From MED-G16 sp964467915 (GTDB taxonomy: Bacteria > Bacteroidota > Bacteroidia > Cytophagales > MED-G16), in the NCBI GenBank assembly GCA_964467915.1, contig CAYXSW010000020.1, positions 1 to 27,581 of the forward strand: a stretch of DNA of 27,581 nucleotides, written 5' to 3'. This document shows, in pieces, positions 21,581 to 27,581 of the stretch (position 1 is the first letter of the stretch; the number at the start of each line of letters is the position of its first letter). The notes beneath the pieces are model-generated. The model was not told the DNA's origin and did no database searches. It was given only the letters and a program-made list of their open reading frames with translations. Position numbers and translations under genes: made by a program.

Positions 21581-21985
21581 TTAATTAAATTTTCCGAGCA
21601 AAAAACCTATTGATCCACCACCAATAATGCCAATCATCGAACTGAGGAAAACATTAAATAAAATATCATATATTGGGATAATTGAGAATGTTGAGTATAT
21701 AAAAAAGGAAAAAGTGGCCTCAAATAATAGAAATATAATAAAACCTGAATACACTCCTTTCATCAGAGTATTAACATTCATTTTTTTAAATAAAAAGATG
21801 AGTAATATAGTTTGGAATGAATGAGCTATTGCAATTATTGGTATTGATGGAGTATTCCTAAATACAGATGGATATTTGGCAATCAATGACATAGAATAAT
21901 CATTAAGAAACAAACCAAATATTATACCATATGTAGTGAATAAAATTAAAAAGCCAACAACAAATACTATTGTGTTATTTTTCAT
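21581..21985 (-). CDS. Membrane protein, about 134 residues, four helices, unknown
   Basis: The frame is open from 22060, but I prefer the ATG at 21985. It gives a basic-hydrophobic start (MKNNTIVFVVGFLILFTTYG), whereas the upstream 25 residues are Phe/Tyr/Lys-rich filler. Helices cover roughly residues 4-28, 42-64, 74-95 and 106-130. The final segment is glycine-rich (IGIIGGGSIGFLLGKF). No named family recognised. It is followed after 5 bases by the 67-residue membrane gene, so they form a two-gene unit. Confidence 0.55.
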   Translation of the reverse strand: MKNNTIVFVVGFLILFTTYGIIFGLFLNDYSMSLIAKYPSVFRNTPSIPIIAIAHSFQTILLIFLFKKMNVNTLMKGVYSGFIIFLLFEATFSFFIYSTFSIIPIYDILFNVFLSSMIGIIGGGSIGFLLGKFN

Positions 21986-22060
21986 AATAAAATTTTTAGA
22001 TAGTTTATGTTTTAAAAAATCAATATAATAAAAATATTTATTTACTGTAGAAAATATCAA

Positions 22061-22333
22061 CTTACATTGTTTTGAGAAGTTTTATTCATGCAAATTATCA
22101 GAAAATAGGAAATTTTTACTTTAGCTTAAAATAAATTCATAAACAATAATGTTAATGATTACACCCAAAAAAAATACAATAACACAAACCTATTAAGCTC
22201 TAATTTTTTTAACAACCTATAATTTTTATTTAATTATCTACCCACAAACAATACTTTAGATAATTTATGAGACAATAAAGGGTCTTTAAAAGATTTAACT
22301 ATATTTAGTTTTTATAAATAAAATATAAACATT
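22061..22333. other. Intergenic stretch before the 119-residue membrane protein gene
   Basis: 273 bases of AT-rich sequence between divergent small membrane-protein genes. The only candidate signal is TATATTTA at 22300-22307 (7 of 8 with TAnnTTTG), 26 bases before the downstream ATG. No repeat, ORF or hairpin of note was found. Confidence 0.5.
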
Positions 22334-22693
22334 ATGAATTTAAATAACTTATTTAAAGTTTCAGCTGCCTTATTGCTTATAAATGGTGCATTAGCTACTT
22401 TTATGCCTGATATATTTATAGGACAAGCTGGGATGACACTAACTGATGATGTAACAACTGTTACCCAAGCATTTGGAACTTCACTATTGGTACTATCTTA
22501 TGTAATTTACAGAATGCCAAGTATTTCGAGTAATATTAAAGATGCAGGAATGATTGCTGTGATCATTTATTTAGCTTTTATTATACTTATATCTGTTCAT
22601 TTATATACTGGACAAGCAAGTGGATTAACTCCAATGGTAAATCTTGGATTAAACTTAATTATGGGGACATTATTCTATTTGAATAGCAAATAA
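22334..22693 (+). CDS. Membrane protein, 119 residues, four helices, unknown
   Basis: Four hydrophobic segments: residues 4-24 (a K-V-S-A-A-L-L-L-I-N-G-A start), 41-60, 73-92 and 98-117. The first loop contains M-P-D-I-F-I-G-Q-A-G-M-T-L-T-D-D, with small and acidic residues. The short DoxX-like or DUF4345-like membrane proteins have a similar size and layout, but no motif settles it. It stands alone on the plus strand, with a fair -7 box upstream and a decayed gene fragment downstream. Confidence 0.65.
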   Translation: MNLNNLFKVSAALLLINGALATFMPDIFIGQAGMTLTDDVTTVTQAFGTSLLVLSYVIYRMPSISSNIKDAGMIAVIIYLAFIILISVHLYTGQASGLTPMVNLGLNLIMGTLFYLNSK

Positions 22694-22738
22694 AATTTAC
22701 ATTTTATAATCAATTTGAGGGGGTTAGTTATTTCTAAA

Positions 22739-22786
22739 AGAAATCAATAATCCTAGAGATATTAGATTATTTTTAGCTCTTTGTAA
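22739..22786 (-). pseudogene. Decayed fragment of a DUF1295-type gene
   Basis: These 48 bases match 23841-23888, inside the DUF1295 gene, at 43 of 48 positions with no gap and in the same orientation. Read on the minus strand it encodes an N-L-I-S-L-G-L-L-I-S-like string, parallel to N-L-I-Y-L-G-L-L-I-S of the intact gene. Flanking similarity fades quickly, and there is no open frame of useful length. It is best explained as a relic of a duplicated DUF1295 gene. Confidence 0.6.
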
Positions 22787-22815
22787 GAAAAACTCAAAAG
22801 ATGAGTTAAAAATTA

Positions 22816-22840
22816 TACCCCTATAAACTTTATAGGGGTA
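22816..22840 (-). terminator. Hairpin terminator downstream of the secreted-protein gene
   Basis: A perfect 11-base stem, TACCCCTATAA/TTATAGGGGTA, with a 3-base loop, begins 13 bases after the stop of the gene at 22854. On the minus strand it is followed by TAATTTTTAAC, a moderate T-run. It is the strongest stem in this gap. Confidence 0.6.
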
Positions 22841-22853
22841 ATAAAATTAAATG

Positions 22854-23624
22854 TTATTGTTTAATTTGTGGAGATGGGAGAGGTGAACTTAATTCAGGAA
22901 GGAATCTACTTAGCTCTGTTGAATTTCCCCACATTTCTAAACTTCCATTTAATAAATCCCAATCCGTTTTCCAAGAACCAGTGCCATATATTTCATCATA
23001 TTTTTTAGAAACATTTGCCCATTTACCACTTGCATTGCCAAAATCTTGAAAATCTTTTTGTGCAAACGTTACAATTACATGGTTAAGTGGTCCTCCTGCA
23101 ACAGAATTCCATACACCAAGAGAAATATCTTCACCTGACTCTTTTATTGCTTTAACCACATTTCTTCTAACTTTCCAAAAATGATTTCCTTTTCCTGCTG
23201 CAATGTTATAATGTAAAACAAAACCCATTGTTTTAGTACCTGGAATGCTTACATCATAACTAGCTTCATCAGCAGAGACAAAATATTCTCGTCCACTACT
23301 AGATTTAATGTATTGCACAACATTATCTCTCCAATAATCTAATTCTTTAGACATATTGGAATTATTGTCAAAATCTGCCCATGTAGGTCCAAGACCAACT
23401 CTTAAAAATTGACCTTGTCTAGGACCAGCCATTATCTGATAGGTATACAATTGCACACCATCTTCATCTTGATTGAATTTTTGAGTTTTATCTTTAATTG
23501 CATTTGAAAGTTCTTGTGATTTTCCATCAACAGGATCATGATAGGTTAACCAAACTACACGTTGTTGAGAGAAACAAAAATTAACAAAAAAGAAAAAAGA
23601 TAAAAACAATATTGTTTTTTTCAT
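22854..23624 (-). CDS. Secreted protein, paralogue of the one at 24740; tandem alpha+beta-barrel-like halves
   Basis: A 256-residue exported protein: signal peptide about residues 1-19 (MKKTILFLSFFFFVNFCFSQ). It shares with the 24740 product the block LYTYQIMAGPRQGQF, then GLGPTWADFDN, L-D-Y-W-R-D-N-V-V-Q-Y-I and D-E-A-S-Y (about residues 59-123). The second half seems to repeat the pattern (G-F-V-L-H-Y-N-I-A-A-G-K to H-V-I-V-T-F-A-Q-K-D-F-Q-D-F), as in proteins built from two dimeric alpha+beta-barrel domains (NIPSNAP/ABM type). The function is unknown. A putative promoter TATATTTA lies 26 bases upstream of the ATG. The two paralogues flank the DUF1295 gene. Confidence 0.7.
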   Translation of the reverse strand: MKKTILFLSFFFFVNFCFSQQRVVWLTYHDPVDGKSQELSNAIKDKTQKFNQDEDGVQLYTYQIMAGPRQGQFLRVGLGPTWADFDNNSNMSKELDYWRDNVVQYIKSSSGREYFVSADEASYDVSIPGTKTMGFVLHYNIAAGKGNHFWKVRRNVVKAIKESGEDISLGVWNSVAGGPLNHVIVTFAQKDFQDFGNASGKWANVSKKYDEIYGTGSWKTDWDLLNGSLEMWGNSTELSRFLPELSSPLPSPQIKQ

Positions 23625-23696
23625 GTTAATGTTTATTTAGTTATAAAATTTAAATATAAAAACTATACTAAAAAACTAAAAATGTTATTGTGCTTA

Positions 23697-24629
23697 TTAG
23701 TTTCTTCCAAAAAAGAACATACTAGTCTTTTGTTTATATTTTTTATAACCTGGTCGTTTTTTTAATGAGTAATACTCTGATGGAATTGCACCAGTATAAT
23801 AAACCAATGTGTTGTACATAATTATAGATAGATAGAAAATAGAAATCAATAGTCCTAGATATATTAGATTACTTTGAGCTATTTGTAAATAGAAAAATGA
23901 TGGCAGAGATGATAAAATGAATGAATTCCATACCATCCACTCTGCAAAGTAGTTAGGGTGACGACTATATTTCCATAATCCAACATTACAAACTTGTTTT
24001 TTTCTTTTTTCTAAGAAAGCTTTCTTTAAAAATTTTTGTTTCTGAGTGTCTGCAATGTGTTCCATTACAAAAAATAATACCCAAAATGAATAACCTAAAA
24101 TCTCTAATACAGATAAATATTCTTGAGGATTAAATGCTTGTAAAATTGCGGGAATTGATAGAAAAGTTATATTAGCGAAACATTGTAACATTATTTCATA
24201 TTGAAGAGAAATATCAATATTAGTAAATCCCGATTTTTTCCATCGTTTTCTCTGATATTTATATCTAGATAATTCTGTATTAAGATGTCCCTTTATGAGT
24301 AATATTAAGGAACCTATACCCATTCTTAAACCAGCAAATAAATACATTCCACAAACAACATACTTTCTTAGCCAATAACCGTCACCTAGTAAAAAGACTA
24401 AAACACCAATAATAACAAGTCCAAAAGGCCAAGCAATATCAACATACGACATACGTTTAGTTATATAAGCAGGAATACAGACTACTAAGAGGAATAGTGA
24501 AATTTGTAAAATTCCATTCAAAGACACAAAGAATGTAAATGTGTCACTATAATAGATAATAATAAAGCAAATTAAAAAAGGTATATAGTTGAGGATTCTT
24601 TTAATTATTTTATCAAAAAAGGTTTTCAT
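23697..24629 (-). CDS. DUF1295 membrane protein (steroid 5-alpha-reductase/ICMT-like)
   Basis: A 310-residue multi-pass membrane protein of the DUF1295 group. These are related in fold to steroid 5-alpha-reductases and isoprenylcysteine methyltransferases; the real substrate is unknown. After several helices there is YVDIAWPFGLVIIG near 62-75. The C-terminal signature is C-N-V-G-L-W-K-Y-S-R-H-P-N-Y-F-A-E-W (about residues 217-234), followed by K-K-R-P-G-Y-K-K-Y-K-Q-K-T-S-M-F-F-F at the end. It lies between two paralogous secreted-protein genes, and a 48-base fragment like part of its gene is at 22739. Its promoter puts only 4 bases before the ATG. Confidence 0.88.
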   Translation of the reverse strand: MKTFFDKIIKRILNYIPFLICFIIIYYSDTFTFFVSLNGILQISLFLLVVCIPAYITKRMSYVDIAWPFGLVIIGVLVFLLGDGYWLRKYVVCGMYLFAGLRMGIGSLILLIKGHLNTELSRYKYQRKRWKKSGFTNIDISLQYEIMLQCFANITFLSIPAILQAFNPQEYLSVLEILGYSFWVLFFVMEHIADTQKQKFLKKAFLEKRKKQVCNVGLWKYSRHPNYFAEWMVWNSFILSSLPSFFYLQIAQSNLIYLGLLISIFYLSIIMYNTLVYYTGAIPSEYYSLKKRPGYKKYKQKTSMFFFGRN

Positions 24630-24633
24630 AAAC

Positions 24634-24665
24634 TAAATCTACAACTACATAAGAAAAATTCAAAA
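24634..24665 (-). promoter_or_regulatory. Promoter module upstream of the DUF1295 gene
   Basis: TTTTG (24665-24661), 19-base spacer AATTTTTCTTATGTAGTTG, TAGATTTA (24641-24634; 7 of 8). Only 4 bases separate it from the ATG at 24629. The spacer is nearly identical to that before the TPR lipoprotein gene (16 of 19). A C-rich run (CCC) precedes the TTTTG in both. Confidence 0.65.
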
Positions 24666-24739
24666 GGGTAGGGTTACTGTTCATAAATAAGGATTTAATC
24701 TATATTTTATTTATCTTATTATTTATTAACCCTAAATCA

Positions 24740-25480
24740 ATGAAAATGAAGAAAATTAAAATTTATTTATTAACACTTCTATTTTCGCAGCCAATATTTG
24801 CGCAAAATCAGGAAGTGGTTTATGAAAATATCTTTTTAGTTCCTGAAAAGAATAAAGAAGCTCTTTTAGTAGAAGGAGTAAAAGCACATAATCAAGAATA
24901 TCATAGTGAAGGTGAAACTAGAGCTTCACTTTATACTGTACTAATTGGCCCACATTCTGGTCAATATGTATGGTTAAATGGTCCTATGACACTTTCTGAT
25001 TATGATAATTTTCCAGATGAAAATCATTTGGCTGATTGGCAAAAAAATGTAAGAAGCTACATATCAAGCGAAGAAGTTAAAATGGCAAAATTAAACTGGG
25101 AAGCAAGTTATACACCACCATCATGGGGAAGCCCTAAGTATTTATTATGGAGAACATTTAAAATCAAACAAGACATGGATAGTTATGGAAAAGTTTTAGA
25201 TGCTGTAACTAAAATTGGAAAGGCCTTAAGTGAAATGAACGCTGAAAATCCAAGGAGAGTTTATGAAAGTGTTTTTAGAAGTGAAAATAGAGAAGACATA
25301 ACCTTAGTATATCCATTTAAGTCATTTACAAGGTTTAGTAATGGGAATGGTCTTCCAGAGAATTTTCAATCTAAATACGATAAAATTAATGGTTTTGGTT
25401 CTTTTAAAAGGGATATAGGAAATGTTATTACCAAATACACAAATGGATGGTATGACGAAGTTCTTATGCTTGTTGAATAA
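24740..25480 (+). CDS. Secreted protein, paralogue of the one at 22854
   Basis: A 246-residue exported protein; the ATG at 24740 gives MKMKKIKIY, and the ATG at 24746 is equally possible. Signal peptide about residues 1-21 (ending PIFAQ). It aligns with the 22854 product: S-L-Y-T-V-L-I-G-P-H-S-G-Q-Y, then L-N-G-P-M-T-L-S-D-Y-D-N, A-D-W-Q-K-N-V-R-S-Y-I and W-E-A-S-Y (about residues 63-124). The second half again appears as a diverged repeat of the first. Function unknown. It is transcribed away from the DUF1295 gene and ends at a strong terminator. No catalytic residues stand out, so a binding role is as likely as an enzyme. Confidence 0.7.
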   Translation: MKMKKIKIYLLTLLFSQPIFAQNQEVVYENIFLVPEKNKEALLVEGVKAHNQEYHSEGETRASLYTVLIGPHSGQYVWLNGPMTLSDYDNFPDENHLADWQKNVRSYISSEEVKMAKLNWEASYTPPSWGSPKYLLWRTFKIKQDMDSYGKVLDAVTKIGKALSEMNAENPRRVYESVFRSENREDITLVYPFKSFTRFSNGNGLPENFQSKYDKINGFGSFKRDIGNVITKYTNGWYDEVLMLVE

Positions 25481-25500
25481 ACTTATATTTATAAACATAA

Positions 25501-25525
25501 AAAAGCTCTCAATTTGAGAGCTTTT
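25501..25525. terminator. Bidirectional intrinsic terminator
   Basis: AAAAGCTCTC pairs with GAGAGCTTTT (stem of 10) around a short AATTT loop. It is followed by T on the plus strand and preceded by A, so it can serve both the plus-strand gene ending at 25480 and the minus-strand DUF456 gene ending at 25592. Confidence 0.8.
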
Positions 25526-25591
25526 TCTGTTTAGAGCTTATTATTATTTACTCTACGTATGAAGCTTTAAAAATGAAGAGTTGTTTTTAAT

Positions 25592-26095
25592 TTATAGAAA
25601 AAATATTTCTCTATATTCCCAGATTCGTTCAATATATAATCCAAAAAATATAATTGAGATGGTGAATTTTATAAAAGTAGATGTTAATAATCCTATCAGA
25701 GATCCAAAAGCAGCGCTTAATGCTCTTTTTTTGTTGGTATTATCATTTATTATTTCTCCGATAAAAGCACCAATAAATGGTCCAATAATAATCCCAAATG
25801 GAATAGGAGAAAGTATTCCGAATATAAGCCCTAAGGAAGTCCCTATTATTCCATATTTGCTGCCTCCAAACTTTTTTGTTCCAAACATGGGAATTATATA
25901 ATCTAAAAAAAATACCAATAAAGCAACAGAGAGGGTAACTAATAAAAATGTCCAATTTAAAGGAATATCTTTAGGTAAATGAAGCAGAAATAATCCTATC
26001 CAACTCGTTAGTGGTCCTGGAAGTATTGGTAAAAAACTACCAGCTATACCCAAACATATAAATATAAATCCTAAAATTACTAAAAGTATATCCAC
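25592..26095 (-). CDS. DUF456 membrane protein
   Basis: A 167-residue hydrophobic protein of the DUF456 family, of unknown role. The start is GTG at 26095. The family features are seen: I-L-G-F-I-F-I-C-L-G-I-A-G-S-F-L-P-I-L-P-G-P near the N-terminus, L-D-Y-I-I-P-M-F-G-T-K-K-F-G-G-S-K-Y-G in the middle, and IIIGPFIGAFIGEI before a basic turn. The remaining helix is followed by an aromatic, charged tail. A promoter of the dispersed module type (26115-26146) lies 19 bases upstream of the GTG. Confidence 0.85.
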   Translation of the reverse strand: MDILLVILGFIFICLGIAGSFLPILPGPLTSWIGLFLLHLPKDIPLNWTFLLVTLSVALLVFFLDYIIPMFGTKKFGGSKYGIIGTSLGLIFGILSPIPFGIIIGPFIGAFIGEIINDNTNKKRALSAAFGSLIGLLTSTFIKFTISIIFFGLYIERIWEYREIFFL

Positions 26096-26114
26096 TAATT
26101 TTTACTTATAGATA

Positions 26115-26146
26115 TAAACCTACAAACATCACACCAAAATTCAAAA
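26115..26146 (-). promoter_or_regulatory. Promoter module upstream of the DUF456 gene
   Basis: TTTTG (26146-26142), 19-base spacer AATTTTGGTGTGATGTTTG, then TAGGTTTA (26122-26115; 7 of 8). The leader to GTG 26095 is 19 bases, longer than at the two sister sites. Confidence 0.55.
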
Positions 26147-26152
26147 GGTAGT

Positions 26153-26845
26153 TTAAAAAGCATTTATTCTTTTTATGGCCTTTAATCCTTCAGTTATTGA
26201 CAAATGTGATAGATTATCTTTGTTTTGATTAATGAAATCTGATACCTCTTTTGGTGATGAATATGAATATTCTCTAAGAGACCATCCTATGGCTTTACGA
26301 ATAAAAAATTCCTTTTCATGCCAAGTTTGTTTAATTAGATTAGAGAGTAATATAAAATCTGTTCTCTCTTTATATTTTAGTTGTGATAGTAATGCTGTGC
26401 GACGTACCCATAGATTTTTATCTTTAATCCATTCATTAAGAAATTTTCCTAAATTCCTACTATCCTTTAATGCGGTTCCGATAAGTTTAGGCGCGATGTT
26501 GTCTATTGTATCCCACCATTGAGTTAAGTGGATGATTTCGACATAGATATCTATATTATCCTCCAATATGAATTTCTTATATTTATTTGCAAAAGCTAAA
26601 CCTGCATACCATTCTTCACGATATTTTGCATTGTTGAATATATGAAGAATTGTGTTTCTATATTCTTTATTAGAAATGGGAGCATACTTATTAAAAAGTT
26701 GAGGATAAATTTTTTTTAACTGAGGTGCTTGTATCCCATAATAAGGAATTTTAGATTTCATATATCGTTGTTGCTCTTTTGCAATTTTTGAATTCTTCTG
26801 TTTATAGAATTCATTACATAATTCAACAAGGAGATTTTTTTTCAT
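26153..26845 (-). CDS. AlkD-type DNA glycosylase (alkylation repair, HEAT-like)
   Basis: A 230-residue HEAT-like repeat DNA glycosylase, which removes alkylated bases such as 7-methylguanine without base flipping. The N-terminus has YMKSKIPYYGIQAPQLKKI (about 28-46). The catalytic features of AlkD are recognisable: T-Q-W-W-D-T-I-D, with Trp111 and Asp115 spaced as in Bacillus cereus W109/D113, and W-V-R-R-T-A with Arg148/149 where AlkD has R148. The C-terminus ends with G-W-S-L-R-E-Y-S. It follows the TPR lipoprotein gene by 19 bases on the same strand. Confidence 0.9.
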   Translation of the reverse strand: MKKNLLVELCNEFYKQKNSKIAKEQQRYMKSKIPYYGIQAPQLKKIYPQLFNKYAPISNKEYRNTILHIFNNAKYREEWYAGLAFANKYKKFILEDNIDIYVEIIHLTQWWDTIDNIAPKLIGTALKDSRNLGKFLNEWIKDKNLWVRRTALLSQLKYKERTDFILLSNLIKQTWHEKEFFIRKAIGWSLREYSYSSPKEVSDFINQNKDNLSHLSITEGLKAIKRINAF

Positions 26846-26864
26846 GGAAAGTCTGGCTTTTTAT

Positions 26865-27164
26865 TTATTTACAATGATCATCCCAAATAATTTCTTCAGC
26901 ACCCTTATGTCCCATTTCTGCAGATATCTTGTAGTCTTCACATGCACCCATTCTATCGTTCATTATCTCTTTTGCAACACCTCTAAACCAATAAGCATAA
27001 ACAAAATTAGAATTAAGTTCAATGGATTTACTATAATCATCAATAGCAGCATAATAATCTCCATTTTTGTGTTTTTTAAGACCACTATTATAATATTCTT
27101 TCCAGGTTTTAGTATCGTTAGAACAGCTAAGCAAGAAAATAGATATGGTAAGTAATATTCTCAT
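26865..27164 (-). CDS. Small lipoprotein with a TPR-like repeat
   Basis: A 99-residue lipoprotein: MRILLTISIFLLSC, Cys14 in a lipobox, then a polar N-D-T-K. The mature part has a TPR-type helix pair: Y-Y-N-S-G-L-K-K-H-K-N-G-D-Y-Y-A-A-I-D-D-Y-S-K-S-I-E-L-N, then Y-A-Y-W-F-R-G-V-A-K. A partial third helix carries D-R-M-G-A-C-E-D-Y-K-I-S-A-E-M-G-H. Two repeats are visible, fewer than usual. It likely binds a partner at the membrane. Upstream promoter with 4 bases to the ATG; alkD lies 19 bases downstream. Confidence 0.8.
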   Translation of the reverse strand: MRILLTISIFLLSCSNDTKTWKEYYNSGLKKHKNGDYYAAIDDYSKSIELNSNFVYAYWFRGVAKEIMNDRMGACEDYKISAEMGHKGAEEIIWDDHCK

Positions 27165-27168
27165 ATAA

Positions 27169-27200
27169 ACAATCTACAACTATCCAAGAAAAATTCAAAA
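27169..27200 (-). promoter_or_regulatory. Promoter module upstream of the TPR lipoprotein gene
   Basis: TTTTG (27200-27196), 19-base spacer AATTTTTCTTGGATAGTTG, TAGATTGT (27176-27169; 6 of 8). 4 bases to the ATG at 27164, the same geometry as before the DUF1295 gene. A CCCC run precedes the TTTTG. Confidence 0.6.
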
Positions 27201-27256
27201 GGGGACTGGGGTTAGAATAGGTATAAATATTTATTAATTTCTGTTAAGATCTATTG

Positions 27257-27581
27257 TCAAAAATTATTTAAAGCTACAAGGTATGCGGCTTTACGTAAAC
27301 TGATTTTATAAGTTTTAGAAATTTTTATCAAATTATCATATCCTTGATCAATTAAAATTTTAAGTTCCGATTTAACTTTATCTAAATTATATGATACGTT
27401 TTGGGTGTTACTAAGCCATTCAAAATAGGAAACGACAACGCCTCCTGAACTTGCAAATATGTCTGGAAAAATTTTTATACCCTTTTCAAGGAACTCATTT
27501 TCATTTATTAGTGGACCATTTGCCAGTTCTACAACATATTTGCAATCTACAAACGGAACCGTTTTTATTCCAGCAGCTGGG
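27257..27581 (-). CDS. Glu/Leu/Phe/Val dehydrogenase family, C-terminal part (5' truncated)
   Basis: The last 107 residues of an amino-acid dehydrogenase enter from the right edge; the frame is open to the window end. Visible motifs are P-A-A-G-I, Y-V-V-E-L-A-N-G-P-L and the hallmark I-F-P-D-I-F-A-S-S-G-G-V-V-V-S-Y-F-E-W. These are the family's dinucleotide-domain signatures (ANGP and PD-x-x-A-N-x-GG-V-x-x-SY-FEW), with Ser replacing Asn in A-S-S-G-G. A glutamate dehydrogenase is most likely, linking glutamate and 2-oxoglutarate, but leucine or phenylalanine specificity cannot be excluded from this part. The frame ends at TGA 27257-27259, in R-K-A-A-Y-L-V-A. Confidence 0.8.
   Translation of the reverse strand, partial: PAAGIKTVPFVDCKYVVELANGPLINENEFLEKGIKIFPDIFASSGGVVVSYFEWLSNTQNVSYNLDKVKSELKILIDQGYDNLIKISKTYKISLRKAAYLVALNNF

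Noticed and set aside
25581..25901. 106-codon plus-strand frame over the DUF456 gene
   Set aside because: Pro/Ile-rich string typical of antisense translation of a membrane gene. DUF456 motifs on the other strand are clear.
26232..26522. 96-codon plus-strand frame inside alkD
   Set aside because: Antisense to the AlkD catalytic region. No motif and no promoter.
26844..27155. 103-codon plus-strand frame over the TPR lipoprotein gene
   Set aside because: Mirror of the lipoprotein gene; the lipobox and TPR pattern on the minus strand are convincing and the antisense product is Ile/Phe-rich without a motif.
1..27581. Search for tRNA, rRNA, CRISPR repeats, insertion-sequence ends and prophage genes
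   Set aside because: I saw no tRNA T-loop/acceptor pairing, no regularly spaced direct repeats, no transposase motif and no phage structural gene. The repeated CAAAA-containing blocks near 19.7, 24.7, 26.1 and 27.2 kb are promoter modules and not CRISPR repeats.

Overview
The window is very AT-rich and almost fully coding. It carries marks of a marine member of the Bacteroidota, probably Flavobacteriia: promoters of the TTTG-N19-TAnnTTTG type, little sign of Shine-Dalgarno sites, Met-Lys-Lys signal peptides and short lipoboxes, a DUF3078 protein, and a carbohydrate set typical of particle-associated marine flavobacteria (GH29 fucosidase, GH16 laminarinase-like lipoprotein, DUF1080 protein, SemiSWEET). 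I see no rRNA, tRNA, CRISPR array, insertion sequence or prophage, and the gene content looks chromosomal. The species is inferred only from these traits.

Layout. 1-351 is the 3' end of a large VPS10/BNR-type protein. 343-6071 (minus) is a tightly packed operon: zwf, pgl, an Nramp-like transporter without the family's metal-binding motifs, then pxpA-pxpB-pxpC (5-oxoprolinase) joined by 4-base overlaps. gnd diverges from zwf at 6161, so the oxidative pentose phosphate pathway and 5-oxoproline use are wired together. 7601-9113 (plus) holds a DUF3078 protein and a DUF1080 protein. 9110-9916 (minus) has a 45-residue ORF, SemiSWEET and a small lipoprotein. 9995-11320 is the GH29 fucosidase. 11419-12450 (minus) encodes a DUF2892 protein, a methyltransferase-like membrane protein and a 44-residue ORF. 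12543-17439 (minus) is a long run: GH16 laminarinase, HEYFH metallopeptidase-like lipoprotein, NAD(P)-binding protein, two small membrane proteins, secreted dienelactone-hydrolase-like protein, a 22-residue peptide with nine cysteines, an arginyl/leucyl-transferase-like protein and a 32-residue membrane peptide.

17550-18977 (minus) carries rluF with a tiny basic protein and an unidentified 'YHYT' protein. 19502-19830 contains a compact locus: a strong plus-strand promoter, two hairpins ending in an intrinsic terminator, a 28-codon hydrophobic ORF running through that terminator, and an opposing promoter aimed back across it. 19828-20882 is a phosphoribosyltransferase plus queuosine-precursor transporter operon. 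20896-22693 is a cluster of small multi-pass membrane proteins. 22739-25480 holds two paralogous secreted proteins around a DUF1295 membrane protein, with a 48-base decayed copy of the DUF1295 gene nearby. 25592-27581 (minus) has DUF456, AlkD, a TPR lipoprotein and the C-terminal part of a glutamate-dehydrogenase-family enzyme.

The observations I value most are the Cys-rich micro-protein, the orphan RNA/peptide locus with its antisense promoter, a conserved promoter module that recurs upstream of several genes and often leaves only 4 bases before the ATG, the atypical Nramp in the pxp operon, and the duplicated secreted-protein/DUF1295 unit.
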